Shown piece after piece: positions 46,582 to 54,901 of a stretch of DNA of 64,000 nt; positions within the stretch are counted from its first letter, which is position 1; the number at the start of each line of letters is the position of its first letter. Under the pieces are notes generated by a model. It was not told the origin of the DNA, did not search any database, and saw only the letters and a list, made by a program, of their open reading frames with translations. The position numbers and the translations under genes are program-made. The stretch is taken from assembly GCF_008298035.1 (NCBI RefSeq), contig NZ_CP042910.1, positions 5,471,001-5,535,000 on the forward strand, in the 5' to 3' direction. The DNA comes from Gimesia maris (lineage in GTDB: Bacteria > Planctomycetota > Planctomycetia > Planctomycetales > Planctomycetaceae).

Positions 46582-47034
46582 TCAAAAGGACGTCGTCATG
46601 GCGTCCATCAAATCGATATCGAAGGTATTGGGGATCGTCACCAGCAGGGTATTGTGCCCGTCATCGTCGAATTTGATGGAATTCCCAGGCATATCGCCTG
46701 CATTTTTTTTGACCAGCACCACGTTCTTATCCCGAATCAGGAAAAAATGTTCCCTGAGCCCGTCTTCTCCGATGCTCACAAACATCAGCACCCCTTTTTT
46801 CAGTTTGACAGACTGGACCCGGGAAAACAGCGTGGTCTTGGCCCGGGGATGCTTCCCGGCCTGAATTTCTGCACTGTCCTTATTCAACAGTGCCGGTCCT
46901 CCCGAATCTGATCGATTTCCCTCACTCAAAAAAAACAGTGAAATACAAAACAGAATAATAATGATTGATGAGGCGGTACTGAGTAGATCTTTCACTTGAG
47001 CCAACTCCCGCTTTCGGTGCCCGCGAAAGCTCAT
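46582..47034 (-). CDS. Hypothetical single-pass membrane protein
   Basis: The 150-residue protein has one transmembrane segment near the N-terminus (SIIIILFCISLFFLS) after a basic stretch, which implies an extracytoplasmic C-terminal part. That part seems to be a beta-rich domain (GVLMFVSIGEDGLREHFFLI). I recognise no family. It stands alone; its upstream region is an AT-rich gap. Confidence 0.55.
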   Translation of the reverse strand: MSFRGHRKRELAQVKDLLSTASSIIIILFCISLFFLSEGNRSDSGGPALLNKDSAEIQAGKHPRAKTTLFSRVQSVKLKKGVLMFVSIGEDGLREHFFLIRDKNVVLVKKNAGDMPGNSIKFDDDGHNTLLVTIPNTFDIDLMDAMTTSF

Positions 47035-47504
47035 GCATGAAATTCTATTGTTACTTCTCAGAAAGAGATGACAAATCGCTTTCTCTGAACTTATCTGTCA
47101 GACAGCTATAGGATGTAATTGGTTGCAGTTTTTGTTCCTCGTTTTAACTTTTTTTAAATAATCTGCAGTAAGTCACTGTACTCGCTGGAATTGAAAACTG
47201 CAGCGTACAGAATGTCCTTCGCTGGTTTGCAAATATTATTGCTCGAAAATTGAAAATTTGACCAAGCTGCTCTCGGAATTCTGTCTGACCTGCTGCTTTC
47301 TCCTGGGGTGGACTGGTAGAAACCACTAATTCGACAGGTCAATTCATTTGGAAATCTCCTGCTTTCCGGATTCCCCGCAAACTACACCCGCTTCCCGCTC
47401 TCTGTTAATATAAACCCACAAACCTTAGATTGAGGAATTTTCGTTTCGAACAGAAAACGTGATTCACCCACCATAAAGTTGATCTTCTAATAAGGAACTG
47501 CACC
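47035..47504. other. AT-rich intergenic region
   Basis: About 470 bases between a minus-strand and a plus-strand gene. It contains short open frames of low complexity but nothing that I can support as a gene, promoter or RNA. The last 20 bases hold the AAGGA element of the following gene. Confidence 0.5.
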
Positions 47505-48620
47505 TTGAAAACCTATCACTCCTTCTCAAGCCTGGCACTGCTGACCTGCCTGACTGTCTCACTGGGCAGCAGTAATCTGACATTCGCGGAACCGACCAAA
47601 GCACAACAGGCGGCAATCAACCGGGCCAGCAGGGAAATGGCATCGGCCGCCAAACGCTTTCTGGCCTCCCTTCCCGAGGAACAGCGCAAAGCAGCCACCT
47701 TCAAACTGGACAGTAAAGAACGGGACAGCTGGTACTTCATTCCCGACTTCGCCATCAAGGACGATAAACGGACCGGCCTGCCCATGACGCAGATGACACC
47801 CCAGCAGCAGATTTTCGCAGTCACACTGCCAGCGACGGCCCTCTCGCATCGAGGCTTCCTGGAGATGAACTCCATCCGCGCGCTGGAGCAGGTCCTCTTC
47901 GAACTGGAAGGCAAAGACTACCGGAACCCCGAACTCTACTACGTCTCAATCTTCGGCAAACCAGATCCCAAAGGAACCTGGGGCTGGCGGTTTGAAGGAC
48001 ATCACCTGTCTGTGAATGTGACCATTGTCGACGGCAAAAAATTCTCAGTCACTCCATCCTTCTTCGGTTCCAACCCCGCAACCGTCAAGCAGGGGCCGCT
48101 GAAAGGTGTCGAAGTCCTCAAGGAAGAACAGCAGTTGGCACTGAACCTCGTCAAATCCTTTAACCCCGATCAATTGGCTATCGCCACAATCGACACAGCC
48201 GCCGTCGATAAAAAACTGCTGGCGAAAAGTGTGATCAAGGAAGTCCTGACCACCGATGATCCCGTCGTCGACAAAGGTCTGATTCAGCATAAAGGCATTC
48301 AGTACGCCGACCTCGACCCCAAACAGCAGAAAATGCTTCTGCGTCTGGTGAATGCCTACCTGGGTCGTTTCCGCCCCGAATTGCTCAAGGGAACCCGCTA
48401 CCTGGGCAACCTCCGCGATGGCGACCACCTTTACTTCGCCTGGAGTGGCGGCCAGAAGCGGGGTGAATTCCATTACTACCGCATTCAGTCTAAGGTTTTC
48501 CTGATTGAATTCGCCAACACCCAGAACGACGCCAATCACGTGCACGCGGTCTTCCGCGAATTCGACGGCGATTTCGGTCGCGACCTGCTCAAAGAGCATT
48601 TTAAGCAGCATCAGAAATAA
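47505..48620 (+). CDS. DUF3500 family secreted protein, TTG start
   Basis: The 371-residue protein starts with TTG at 47505, about nine bases after an AAGGA element; no suitable ATG exists. A signal peptide ends near LTFAEP. The mature part contains the DUF3500 features EEQRKAATFKLDSKERDSWY and PKGTWGWRFEGHHLSVN. Proteins of the family are often exported and appear in many bacteria, but no reaction is established. A terminator follows directly. Confidence 0.87.
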   Translation: MKTYHSFSSLALLTCLTVSLGSSNLTFAEPTKAQQAAINRASREMASAAKRFLASLPEEQRKAATFKLDSKERDSWYFIPDFAIKDDKRTGLPMTQMTPQQQIFAVTLPATALSHRGFLEMNSIRALEQVLFELEGKDYRNPELYYVSIFGKPDPKGTWGWRFEGHHLSVNVTIVDGKKFSVTPSFFGSNPATVKQGPLKGVEVLKEEQQLALNLVKSFNPDQLAIATIDTAAVDKKLLAKSVIKEVLTTDDPVVDKGLIQHKGIQYADLDPKQQKMLLRLVNAYLGRFRPELLKGTRYLGNLRDGDHLYFAWSGGQKRGEFHYYRIQSKVFLIEFANTQNDANHVHAVFREFDGDFGRDLLKEHFKQHQK

Positions 48621-48642
48621 TTCTGAAAGCAAGATGACCAGC

Positions 48643-48677
48643 AACAGGCCCGGTGAGCAACTTTCATCGGGCCTGTT
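48643..48677 (+). terminator. Terminator after the DUF3500 gene
   Basis: AACAGGCCCG (48643-48652) pairs with CGGGCCTGTT (48668-48677) over ten bases and a short U-tract (TTTT, 48676-48679) follows. It lies 23 bases after the stop codon. Confidence 0.85.
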
Positions 48678-48751
48678 TTCTTTTCAGAGGGAAAACAGGC
48701 TTCTGCAAATATTTTGTAGACTGGTTCCGCTCCAACAGTTACTTTACAGGG

Positions 48752-49423
48752 ATGGACAATATCTCCCGAGATCCCGGTCAACTACAGGACTCCAGGGAAA
48801 ACATCCCTGGAGCGACCGCTGACACTTCAGCCCCCCAACCCCGTCAGTTCGGCCGCTGGATTCGTAGCATCATTCTGATCACACTGGGTCTCCTGTTTCT
48901 GTTTTACTTTCCGGTAATCGGTGAAACCTATTTTCGTTGCGCGATCTGTGGCATGAACCATACCGAAAAACGAGTCACGGTCTTCGGCTGGCTCATTTCA
49001 GCATGGGAACGACCAACCGAATCCAGTGACTGGTATCAGGCGAATGTAGAACCAGTACATCAACATGTTTGGGTCCGCAGCGGTTTCTCACAACAGAAAA
49101 ACTGCTTCGGCCAGGTAGTCCTGATGCAGCAACTCCCCTCTCTTGCCTCGGGACCGTTCAGTTGGCTGTATCTGGGTGAATACAGACATATAGAATTATA
49201 TAAAAGAAGTCCCGATCCAGCTCAGGCCCGAGCTCTACTGCTGAAGCTGGCGCACTTTGAACCTGAAGGCTCATCTGAAAGGAAAGTACAAGATGAAATC
49301 TTTTCACGATTGTGGGAATGGAGAAGCAATGGAATGCAAGCCCCCTGGCCGTTCGATGAGGGGGAGTTCGTGAGTCCAGTTCAACCCACCGATCCAGATA
49401 ATCCTCCATCCTCGCCAGATTGA
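48752..49423 (+). CDS. Hypothetical single-pass membrane protein with Cys motif
   Basis: From ATG 48752 the product has 223 residues. A hydrophobic segment (IILITLGLLFLFYFPVIG) is followed by YFRCAICGMNHTEKRVTVFG, a C-x2-C-G motif that could bind a metal, and by a charged, acidic C-terminus. I recognise no family. The start was chosen because earlier in-frame starts fall in the terminator of the previous gene. Confidence 0.55.
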   Translation: MDNISRDPGQLQDSRENIPGATADTSAPQPRQFGRWIRSIILITLGLLFLFYFPVIGETYFRCAICGMNHTEKRVTVFGWLISAWERPTESSDWYQANVEPVHQHVWVRSGFSQQKNCFGQVVLMQQLPSLASGPFSWLYLGEYRHIELYKRSPDPAQARALLLKLAHFEPEGSSERKVQDEIFSRLWEWRSNGMQAPWPFDEGEFVSPVQPTDPDNPPSSPD

Positions 49424-49525
49424 AGAGACTTCATTTGTCTGTCAAACAGATCGGCCGAGATATGAAAAACCTCAGAGAAATTTTAAAAATCCCATTCCTG
49501 AGCGAACCTGTTCAACCTTCTAAAG

Positions 49526-49612
49526 CTCATCACATTTAACCATAGCGTCTGTCGATCTAGTATACTCGGTTCAAATAGTCTTGGAGACGCTACAGTAAAA
49601 CTGGACACAGTC
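49526..49612. repeat. Dispersed 87-bp repeat, copy B
   Basis: About 72 of 87 bases match copy A (918-1004), with no gaps; ACATTTAACCATAGCGTC and AAACTGGACACAGTC are the longest shared runs. In the minus-strand frame conserved between copies it has a stop codon, so it does not encode a complete product. It lies 80 bases before the acetyltransferase gene in the gap 49424-49692. Confidence 0.8.
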
Positions 49613-49692
49613 TGACCGTCCGCATACACACATCAACCTCAATCACAGAAATACAAAGAGCCCCTCTCCCTGGCCCAATCACAGGAAAACAC

Positions 49693-50136
49693 ATGCAACG
49701 AATCATTCGCGAATATCAGCCAGCAGACCTCGATGACGTTCTGGCGTCCTGGGAGAGTGCCACCCGTCTGGCCCATCCTTTTCTACAGGAAGACTTCCTG
49801 GAACAGGAACGCCATAACATTCCCAACCTCTATCTGCCCAATGCAGAAACCTGGGTCATCGAACATGAGATACAGGTGATTGGATTCATTGCCTTACTGG
49901 GAAATGAAGTTGGTGCGATTTTTGTGAAACCGGAATTTCATGGCACGGGAGCCGGCAAGGCATTGATGGATAAAGCACGAGATCTGAGAGGCGATCTGCA
50001 GGTCGAAGTTTTCGAAGCCAATTCGATCGGACGTCAATTTTATGATCGCTATGGTTTTCAGCCACTGTCAGAATCGACACATGAGCCGACGGGAAACCGA
50101 TTACTCAGACTTCAATTTAATACCGCAGTGACTTAA
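49693..50136 (+). CDS. GNAT-family N-acetyltransferase
   Basis: The 147-residue protein begins IIREYQPADLDDVLASW and carries the acetyl-CoA loop VKPEFHGTGAGKALMDKA, then FYDRYGFQPLSE near the end. This is a standard GNAT fold that acetylates an amine on a small molecule or protein; the opening resembles YjaB-type enzymes. The next gene follows after 38 bases. Confidence 0.87.
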   Translation: MQRIIREYQPADLDDVLASWESATRLAHPFLQEDFLEQERHNIPNLYLPNAETWVIEHEIQVIGFIALLGNEVGAIFVKPEFHGTGAGKALMDKARDLRGDLQVEVFEANSIGRQFYDRYGFQPLSESTHEPTGNRLLRLQFNTAVT

Positions 50137-50174
50137 AATCAGATCCAGCTTACCTTCAACCTGGAAGTGGACTC

Positions 50175-50528
50175 ATGCCTGCTCACGAAAAAATCAATTA
50201 CGTCGAATTCCCCGCCCGAGACCTGGCGGCAACCAAAGCATTCTTCGAGACTGTCTTCGGCTGGTCGTTCACCGATTACGGTCCGGACTACACCGCCTTC
50301 GCAAACGAAGGACTCGACGGCGGATTCTTCAAGGCAGAACTCTCTTCGAACACGGAGAGCGGCGCCGCGTTGATTGTATTCTATAGTGAGCGACTGGAAG
50401 AAACGCTCTCCAAAGTGGAAGCAGCCGGCGGCCAGATCTGCAAACCCATTTTCTCCTTTCCCGGCGGCAGACGCTTTCAGTTTCTGGAACCCTCCGGCAA
50501 CGAATTCGCAGTCTGGTCAGATCACTAA
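50175..50528 (+). CDS. VOC-family (glyoxalase/bleomycin-resistance-like) protein
   Basis: The 117-residue protein is one vicinal-oxygen-chelate domain: NYVEFPARDLAATKAFFETV, then VFGWSFTDYGPDYTAF, later PGGRRFQFLEPSGNEFAVW. Such proteins use a divalent metal to transform or bind small molecules, for example glyoxal adducts or antibiotics. It may form a unit with the upstream acetyltransferase gene. Confidence 0.87.
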   Translation: MPAHEKINYVEFPARDLAATKAFFETVFGWSFTDYGPDYTAFANEGLDGGFFKAELSSNTESGAALIVFYSERLEETLSKVEAAGGQICKPIFSFPGGRRFQFLEPSGNEFAVWSDH

Positions 50529-50722
50529 GCGGCTGTTTCAAGTTGTGGCACGATCTCACTTTCTCATCTCGAATGTGAATTTTTGAGTTCTGGCAGAAAG
50601 GGCTTGAAAATGAACACGCAGACAGTAGGATCAATTCTTCCAGACTGAACACATTCAAACGGGTGCTTGCTGCCAGCGCAGTTCTCACCTGACTTCTGCA
50701 TGCTACGAGGTACGACTGACAC

Positions 50723-51406
50723 ATGAACGAAAACGCTCCCGCTTCCGCTCGACTTCTGGCCCTTGACCACTTCGTGGACGATAAATGGTACAAGGTCACT
50801 GCAGTGACCGACTCCGATATGATCATCGCCGCCACGAAAACAGGCAAACAGCAGGCCATTCTCTCTGCCCTGGATGCAGGCGAGGATCCGGTCACCGTTC
50901 TGAAAAATAATTCCCCCCTCGGTCAGGGCCCCAAGATCTTTGCGTTACGCGATATCGATGCCCTCGAGTGGTACAGCGATGCCGCCACCCTGAAGGCGCA
51001 TTACACCGTCAATGGAAAATCCAAAAAGGCAGAAGCCAAATTGAGCAGTATGCCGAACCGGGATGCGATTCGCGATGTGGTACAACAAATCATCGGCCCC
51101 TGCGAGCAGAGGGATGCGCCTGCCAGCATCTGGTACATCGGCATGACACCACTGACCCTCAGCGGAATTTCACTTCTCGTGTTTGGTATTCCCGGATTCA
51201 CGGGCTTAGCCGATCCCGGGACCGTTGATGTCGACAAAGTCTCCCGTCGCGGTCGCCTGCTGGCGCGACTTTACAATATGATTGGACCGGTTGGTCTGCT
51301 TGCCATCGGCGGCGCCATCATCAGCGGATTACTCATCTGGTGGTACATCAGCTGTAAAACCCCCCCTGTCAGAACCATCGCCCGGCCTGTTCAACAGGGT
51401 GCTTAA
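50723..51406 (+). CDS. Membrane protein of unknown function, tandem paralogue 1
   Basis: The 227-residue protein has a beta-rich N-terminal region (DDKWYKVTAVTDSDMIIAAT) and two hydrophobic segments in the second half (IGMTPLTLSGISLLVFGI and GLLAIGGAIISGLLIWWYI). It ends PPVRTIARPVQ, nearly the same as the end of the next gene. Residues DAGEDPVTVL correspond to DGEDPGETL in its partner. The family is not known to me. Confidence 0.7.
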   Translation: MNENAPASARLLALDHFVDDKWYKVTAVTDSDMIIAATKTGKQQAILSALDAGEDPVTVLKNNSPLGQGPKIFALRDIDALEWYSDAATLKAHYTVNGKSKKAEAKLSSMPNRDAIRDVVQQIIGPCEQRDAPASIWYIGMTPLTLSGISLLVFGIPGFTGLADPGTVDVDKVSRRGRLLARLYNMIGPVGLLAIGGAIISGLLIWWYISCKTPPVRTIARPVQQGA

Positions 51407-51486
51407 CTCACATCACCCGACAGATTCTATCAGTTGTCAACCTGTTTTGATGCTCTCTGCTCTGTAAAACCTGAAATGACATCTTA

Positions 51487-52206
51487 ATGACCGAAGAGTT
51501 AATCACTCCCGAAATCGTAAAAATGGACTACTATATTATTGGTCCCTGGTTCAAAATCGTTGTGATCACGGAAACCGAACTGCTGGCAGCAACCACCAAA
51601 GCCACGAAGCATGAAGATATTCTTCAGTTGCTTTCAGACGGCGAAGATCCTGGAGAAACCCTCAGAGTCTTTTCTCCTATGGAACATCCGCTGAAGCGAG
51701 CCCCACTCGCGGATATTCAGGCACTGGAGTGGTACGAAAGTACTTCCAGAAGTAAGTGGCAGGATGGCCCAATGGAGCTCAAACTGTATTACTTTGACCA
51801 GCAGAAAGAGAAATCAAAACGGTTCAAAGTCAGATTCAGCAGCCCCGAAGTCCGTGATGAAATGATCCTGCATATCCAGCGCCTCTTTTTGAAATGGGAG
51901 CAGAGGGAGGCCCCCTTTACCTTCTGGCGGTGTGGCGTTCCCCCGCTGCTGTTCGTCTTGCTCACTTTCGTGATTTTCACTTTGCGGGCCATTTTTCACT
52001 TTTTCAAGTTTGGAGTGAAGATTGCGGATTTACCCGGCGGTATCGGAGAAAAAACACTCGCAGTCCTGCAGATCGCCTACAGTCGTGACTTCCCCCTCAT
52101 GATCAGCGCCGTCGTTTTTGCGCTCGGCTGGTGGTTCGTTACCTGGTGGCGTCCCCCCGTCAGAACCATCGCCCGACCCGTCCGGGACATCACGCAGGCC
52201 ACATAA
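51487..52206 (+). CDS. Membrane protein of unknown function, tandem paralogue 2
   Basis: The 239-residue protein aligns end to end with the one at 50723-51406. Shared features are a beta-rich start (IGPWFKIVVITETELLAATT), the LEWYESTS and REAPFTFW segments (partner: LEWYSDAA and RDAPASIW), two membrane helices and the ending PPVRTIARPV. The pair arose by duplication. The N-terminal half could be a membrane-linked beta domain, but no fold is assured. Confidence 0.7.
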   Translation: MTEELITPEIVKMDYYIIGPWFKIVVITETELLAATTKATKHEDILQLLSDGEDPGETLRVFSPMEHPLKRAPLADIQALEWYESTSRSKWQDGPMELKLYYFDQQKEKSKRFKVRFSSPEVRDEMILHIQRLFLKWEQREAPFTFWRCGVPPLLFVLLTFVIFTLRAIFHFFKFGVKIADLPGGIGEKTLAVLQIAYSRDFPLMISAVVFALGWWFVTWWRPPVRTIARPVRDITQAT

Positions 52207-52396
52207 TCCTTATATCCCAAAATTCGTTTCCGGATAATTCCTTTTGAAAATTGCCTCTCACTTAGTAAGATGTGATTTCATAAGCTACTGTTCAGTAGCA
52301 AGTACGCGCGACTTGCTGGAAGTCGTCGCGGAACAGGGGTCTCTCACAACTCAATCACTTCCCTGAACTCACCAGAGTGAAACGAAAGGTATTGTC

Positions 52397-52771
52397 ATGA
52401 ACTGGTATCTGGCGGTCATTAAGAAATACGCTGAATTTTCCGGTCGCGCTCGCAGAAAAGAATACTGGATGTTCGTGATCGTCAACTTTTTCATGGTATG
52501 TCTTATCGGCATTCTGAGTTGGTTTGTGGGTAAAACTGGCGGGATTATTTCTGTATCGCTCTCTACTCTGTATGGTTTGTTTATCATTATTCCAGGTTGG
52601 GCAGTCACGGTACGACGACTGCATGATACGAACCGCTCTGGCTGGTGGATCCTGATCAGCCTGGTTCCGGTTGTTGGGGCAATCATCCTGTTTATCTTCA
52701 TGATTCTGGACAGCGATCCCAACGCAAACGCATATGGAGAAAACCCCAAGCTGGCACCAGAGCCGCAATAA
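52397..52771 (+). CDS. DUF805 membrane protein, tandem copy 1
   Basis: The 124-residue protein begins MNWYLAVIKKYAEFSGRARR, the family's opening, and contains about three helices and the RRLHDTNRSGWWILISLVPV signature. DUF805 proteins are small inner-membrane proteins; their role is not settled. A second copy starts 125 bases downstream. Confidence 0.9.
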   Translation: MNWYLAVIKKYAEFSGRARRKEYWMFVIVNFFMVCLIGILSWFVGKTGGIISVSLSTLYGLFIIIPGWAVTVRRLHDTNRSGWWILISLVPVVGAIILFIFMILDSDPNANAYGENPKLAPEPQ

Positions 52772-52895
52772 AAGGTGACCGTTCTCAAGTTATGTCAGCC
52801 AGGAAGAGTGCGTGCCTCAGCTACTGCAGCAGCTCGCGCTCCCCTGTGACACCTCTTTACTCAATTTCGCTACAGTGGACTGCATCGGATTTCGT

Positions 52896-53297
52896 ATGAA
52901 CTGGTATCTGAAAGCACTAAAGAATTTTGCCACTCTCGATGGCCGTGCCCGTCGGCTGGAATACTGGATGTTTACCCTGTTCGACATGATCTTCACAGTC
53001 CTGTCCTTTGTCATCGGTGCCGTGCTGGGGCGCGTTTTGAACCTTGATGAAGCCATGGGGGGCATCGGCCTGGGCCTGGCACTCTGCCTGCTTTATATGC
53101 TGGTTGTGCTCATGCCCAAGCTCTCGGTCACGGTCCGACGCCTGCACGATACCGACCGCAGCGCACTCTGGCTGCTGGTCTTTCTGATCCCCGGCATCGG
53201 CCCGCTCGTCATGTTTATCATGATGATTCTGGAAGGAACCGCCGGTCCTAACCAGTATGGCCCCGATCCCAAAGCGACCGCCGAACCTGCCGTCTGA
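52896..53297 (+). CDS. DUF805 membrane protein, tandem copy 2
   Basis: From ATG 52896 the product has 133 residues. It begins MNWYLKALKNFATLDGRARR and has RRLHDTDRSALWLLVFLIPG, so it is a paralogue of the upstream gene. An upstream in-frame start at 52812 adds 28 residues that do not fit the family. The two genes probably arose by local duplication. Confidence 0.88.
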   Translation: MNWYLKALKNFATLDGRARRLEYWMFTLFDMIFTVLSFVIGAVLGRVLNLDEAMGGIGLGLALCLLYMLVVLMPKLSVTVRRLHDTDRSALWLLVFLIPGIGPLVMFIMMILEGTAGPNQYGPDPKATAEPAV

Positions 53298-53344
53298 GAG
53301 AGACTGTCGCCCCACCCTTTTCCGGCTGGAAAATTCCCTTTCGC

Positions 53345-53368
53345 GATTCATGAAAATTTTCATGAATC
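53345..53368. repeat. 24-base perfect palindrome
   Basis: The arm GATTCATGAAAA (53345-53356) is followed directly by its exact reverse complement (53357-53368), with no spacer. It lies between the DUF805 genes and the SET gene. It may be an operator; an RNA hairpin without a loop would be weak, and no U-tract follows. Confidence 0.6.
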
Positions 53369-53528
53369 AGGCCTGTGCAAACGGTCGATTCAAGGGTATA
53401 TATCCTCCTGCAAATACATCTTCCAACAACATGAGGTGCCATGTGAATTAAACACCGTGTGGGCGAGGGGCTCCGACAAGCCACAACCTGCGACCACACT
53501 CCTTCCTTTTGTGTATTAGAGAACCAAT

Positions 53529-54164
53529 ATGATACACCCCAAAACCGAGCTGAAATTTATCAGCAACGAAATCGGCTACGGCGTCGTCGCCACCGAATTC
53601 ATCCCTGCCGGATCCATCACCTGGGTCCTGGATAAACTGGACCGCGAGTTCAGTTCTCTCGAATTCCAGTCAATGGAAGACATCTACCAGAACATTCTGG
53701 ACACCTACTCTTTTCGCAACAACCAGGGAAATCTGGTCCTCTGCTGGGATAACGGCCGCTACGTCAACCACAGCTTCAACTCCAACTGCCTGACCACAGC
53801 CTACGACTTTGAAATTGCCATCCGGGACATTCACCCCGGAGAACAGCTGACCGACGATTACGGCTACCTGAATATCCCCACCCCTTTTCGCGGCATCGAC
53901 GAAGGCACGCGACGCAAAATCGTATATCCCAACGATTTGATCAAATACTACAAAATCTGGGACAAGAAACTGCTCAAGGTCTTCAACCGCATTCCTCACC
54001 TTCCCCAGCCACTGCAGGAACTGCTCACCGAGGAGATGTGGAATGAAATCGTAGCCGTCTCCAAAGGGCACCAGGAGATGAAATCGATTTTGAACAACTA
54101 TTACAACGACGAAAACAGAGTCGATGAGCGGAAACCTAAGAAGGAAAAGAACACCGCCGTTTAG
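53529..54164 (+). CDS. SET-domain protein
   Basis: The 211-residue protein has the core SET signatures RYVNHSFNSNC and EQLTDDYGYLN, preceded by the IGYGVVATEFIPAGSITW strand region. These build the S-adenosylmethionine pocket and catalytic Tyr of lysine methyltransferases. The post-SET Cys cluster is absent. The C-terminus is Lys-rich. Bacterial SET proteins can methylate host or own proteins; the target is unknown here. Confidence 0.82.
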   Translation: MIHPKTELKFISNEIGYGVVATEFIPAGSITWVLDKLDREFSSLEFQSMEDIYQNILDTYSFRNNQGNLVLCWDNGRYVNHSFNSNCLTTAYDFEIAIRDIHPGEQLTDDYGYLNIPTPFRGIDEGTRRKIVYPNDLIKYYKIWDKKLLKVFNRIPHLPQPLQELLTEEMWNEIVAVSKGHQEMKSILNNYYNDENRVDERKPKKEKNTAV

Positions 54165-54203
54165 TTTTCCCGTCTCCCGACCAGAGAATGATTGACACGT
54201 TCC

Positions 54204-54233
54204 CGCTCATGCCCCAGACTTGAGGCATGAGCG
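54204..54233 (+). promoter_or_regulatory. Hairpin covering a start codon
   Basis: CGCTCATGCC (54204-54213) pairs exactly with GGCATGAGCG (54224-54233). The right arm contains the ATG (54227-54229) of the zinc-ribbon gene and part of its GAGG element, so the hairpin could restrict its translation. Confidence 0.5.
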
Positions 54234-54607
54234 ATCTCCCCTTCATCCGCTGTCTGGGCTGTGAATCAACCGTTTTCGATCCGACACGGGCTGCCTGCCC
54301 CGGATGTGGCCGCTGCCCGGTGTGTGGCAGCAGGCGTTTCAAGACCGAAGTCAAAACCTGTCCGGACTGCGAATTACCGTACTGCGACTGTTGTGGCCGC
54401 TGCCCCCAATGTGCCGGCCTGAGATATTCCGAGATCATCACGCCTTGTGAGTGTGGTCATCCACTGGACGCTGAGAAACTGGCAGATCTGGTGCGCTATG
54501 AAGCCGCCGTGGGAGCAATCAGAAGGCCTACCCCCTGGGGCTGTATTCTGGCCGCATTAACTCTAAGTGCCGTAGTGCTGCTGCTGATTTACGCCTGGAA
54601 AGGATAG
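54227..54607 (+). CDS. Zinc-ribbon protein with C-terminal membrane anchor
   Basis: The 126-residue protein has an unusually dense run of C-x2-C pairs (CLGCES, CPGCGRCPVCG, CPDCELPYCDCCGRCPQC, CECG), enough for three to four zinc sites, then a C-terminal transmembrane segment (CILAALTLSAVVLLLIYAW). The zinc part would face the cytoplasm. The function is unknown; such ribbons often serve protein or nucleic-acid binding. Confidence 0.7.
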   Translation: MSDLPFIRCLGCESTVFDPTRAACPGCGRCPVCGSRRFKTEVKTCPDCELPYCDCCGRCPQCAGLRYSEIITPCECGHPLDAEKLADLVRYEAAVGAIRRPTPWGCILAALTLSAVVLLLIYAWKG

Positions 54608-54798
54608 TCCTGCTTCCGCAGCCGTTTTATTCATTTTCATCTTGAACTCTGGTTTTCCAGACTGCTACGATAATCCTGATTCTCGCAGAAAGCGGGCCAT
54701 CAAACCAGACAGGCTTTATCTCTGCAGCAGGATTTTTGCGGGTATGCTGCCTGTAATGAAGACATCCAGAATACTCTCTCAATTTCAACATACGAGGG

Positions 54799-54885
54799 CG
54801 CATCGCATTTAATTATGGCGTCCCCCAATCTATTATACTCGTCCCCAAAACAGCTGGAGACGCAATAGTAAACTTGGATACATGC
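54799..54885. repeat. Dispersed 87-bp repeat, copy C
   Basis: About 61 of 87 bases match copy A, without gaps. On the minus strand the frame shared with the other copies is open here (DEYNRLGDAIIKCD). It ends just before the AAAAGGAG ribosome binding site of the SUKH-like gene and fills part of the 294-base gap 54608-54901. Confidence 0.75.
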
Positions 54886-54901
54886 TAAAAGGAGTTCTGC
54901 G

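Noticed and set aside
47144..47342. Two short open frames in the AT-rich gap before the DUF3500 gene
   Set aside because: They overlap each other in different frames, are rich in low-complexity residues and have no ribosome binding site.
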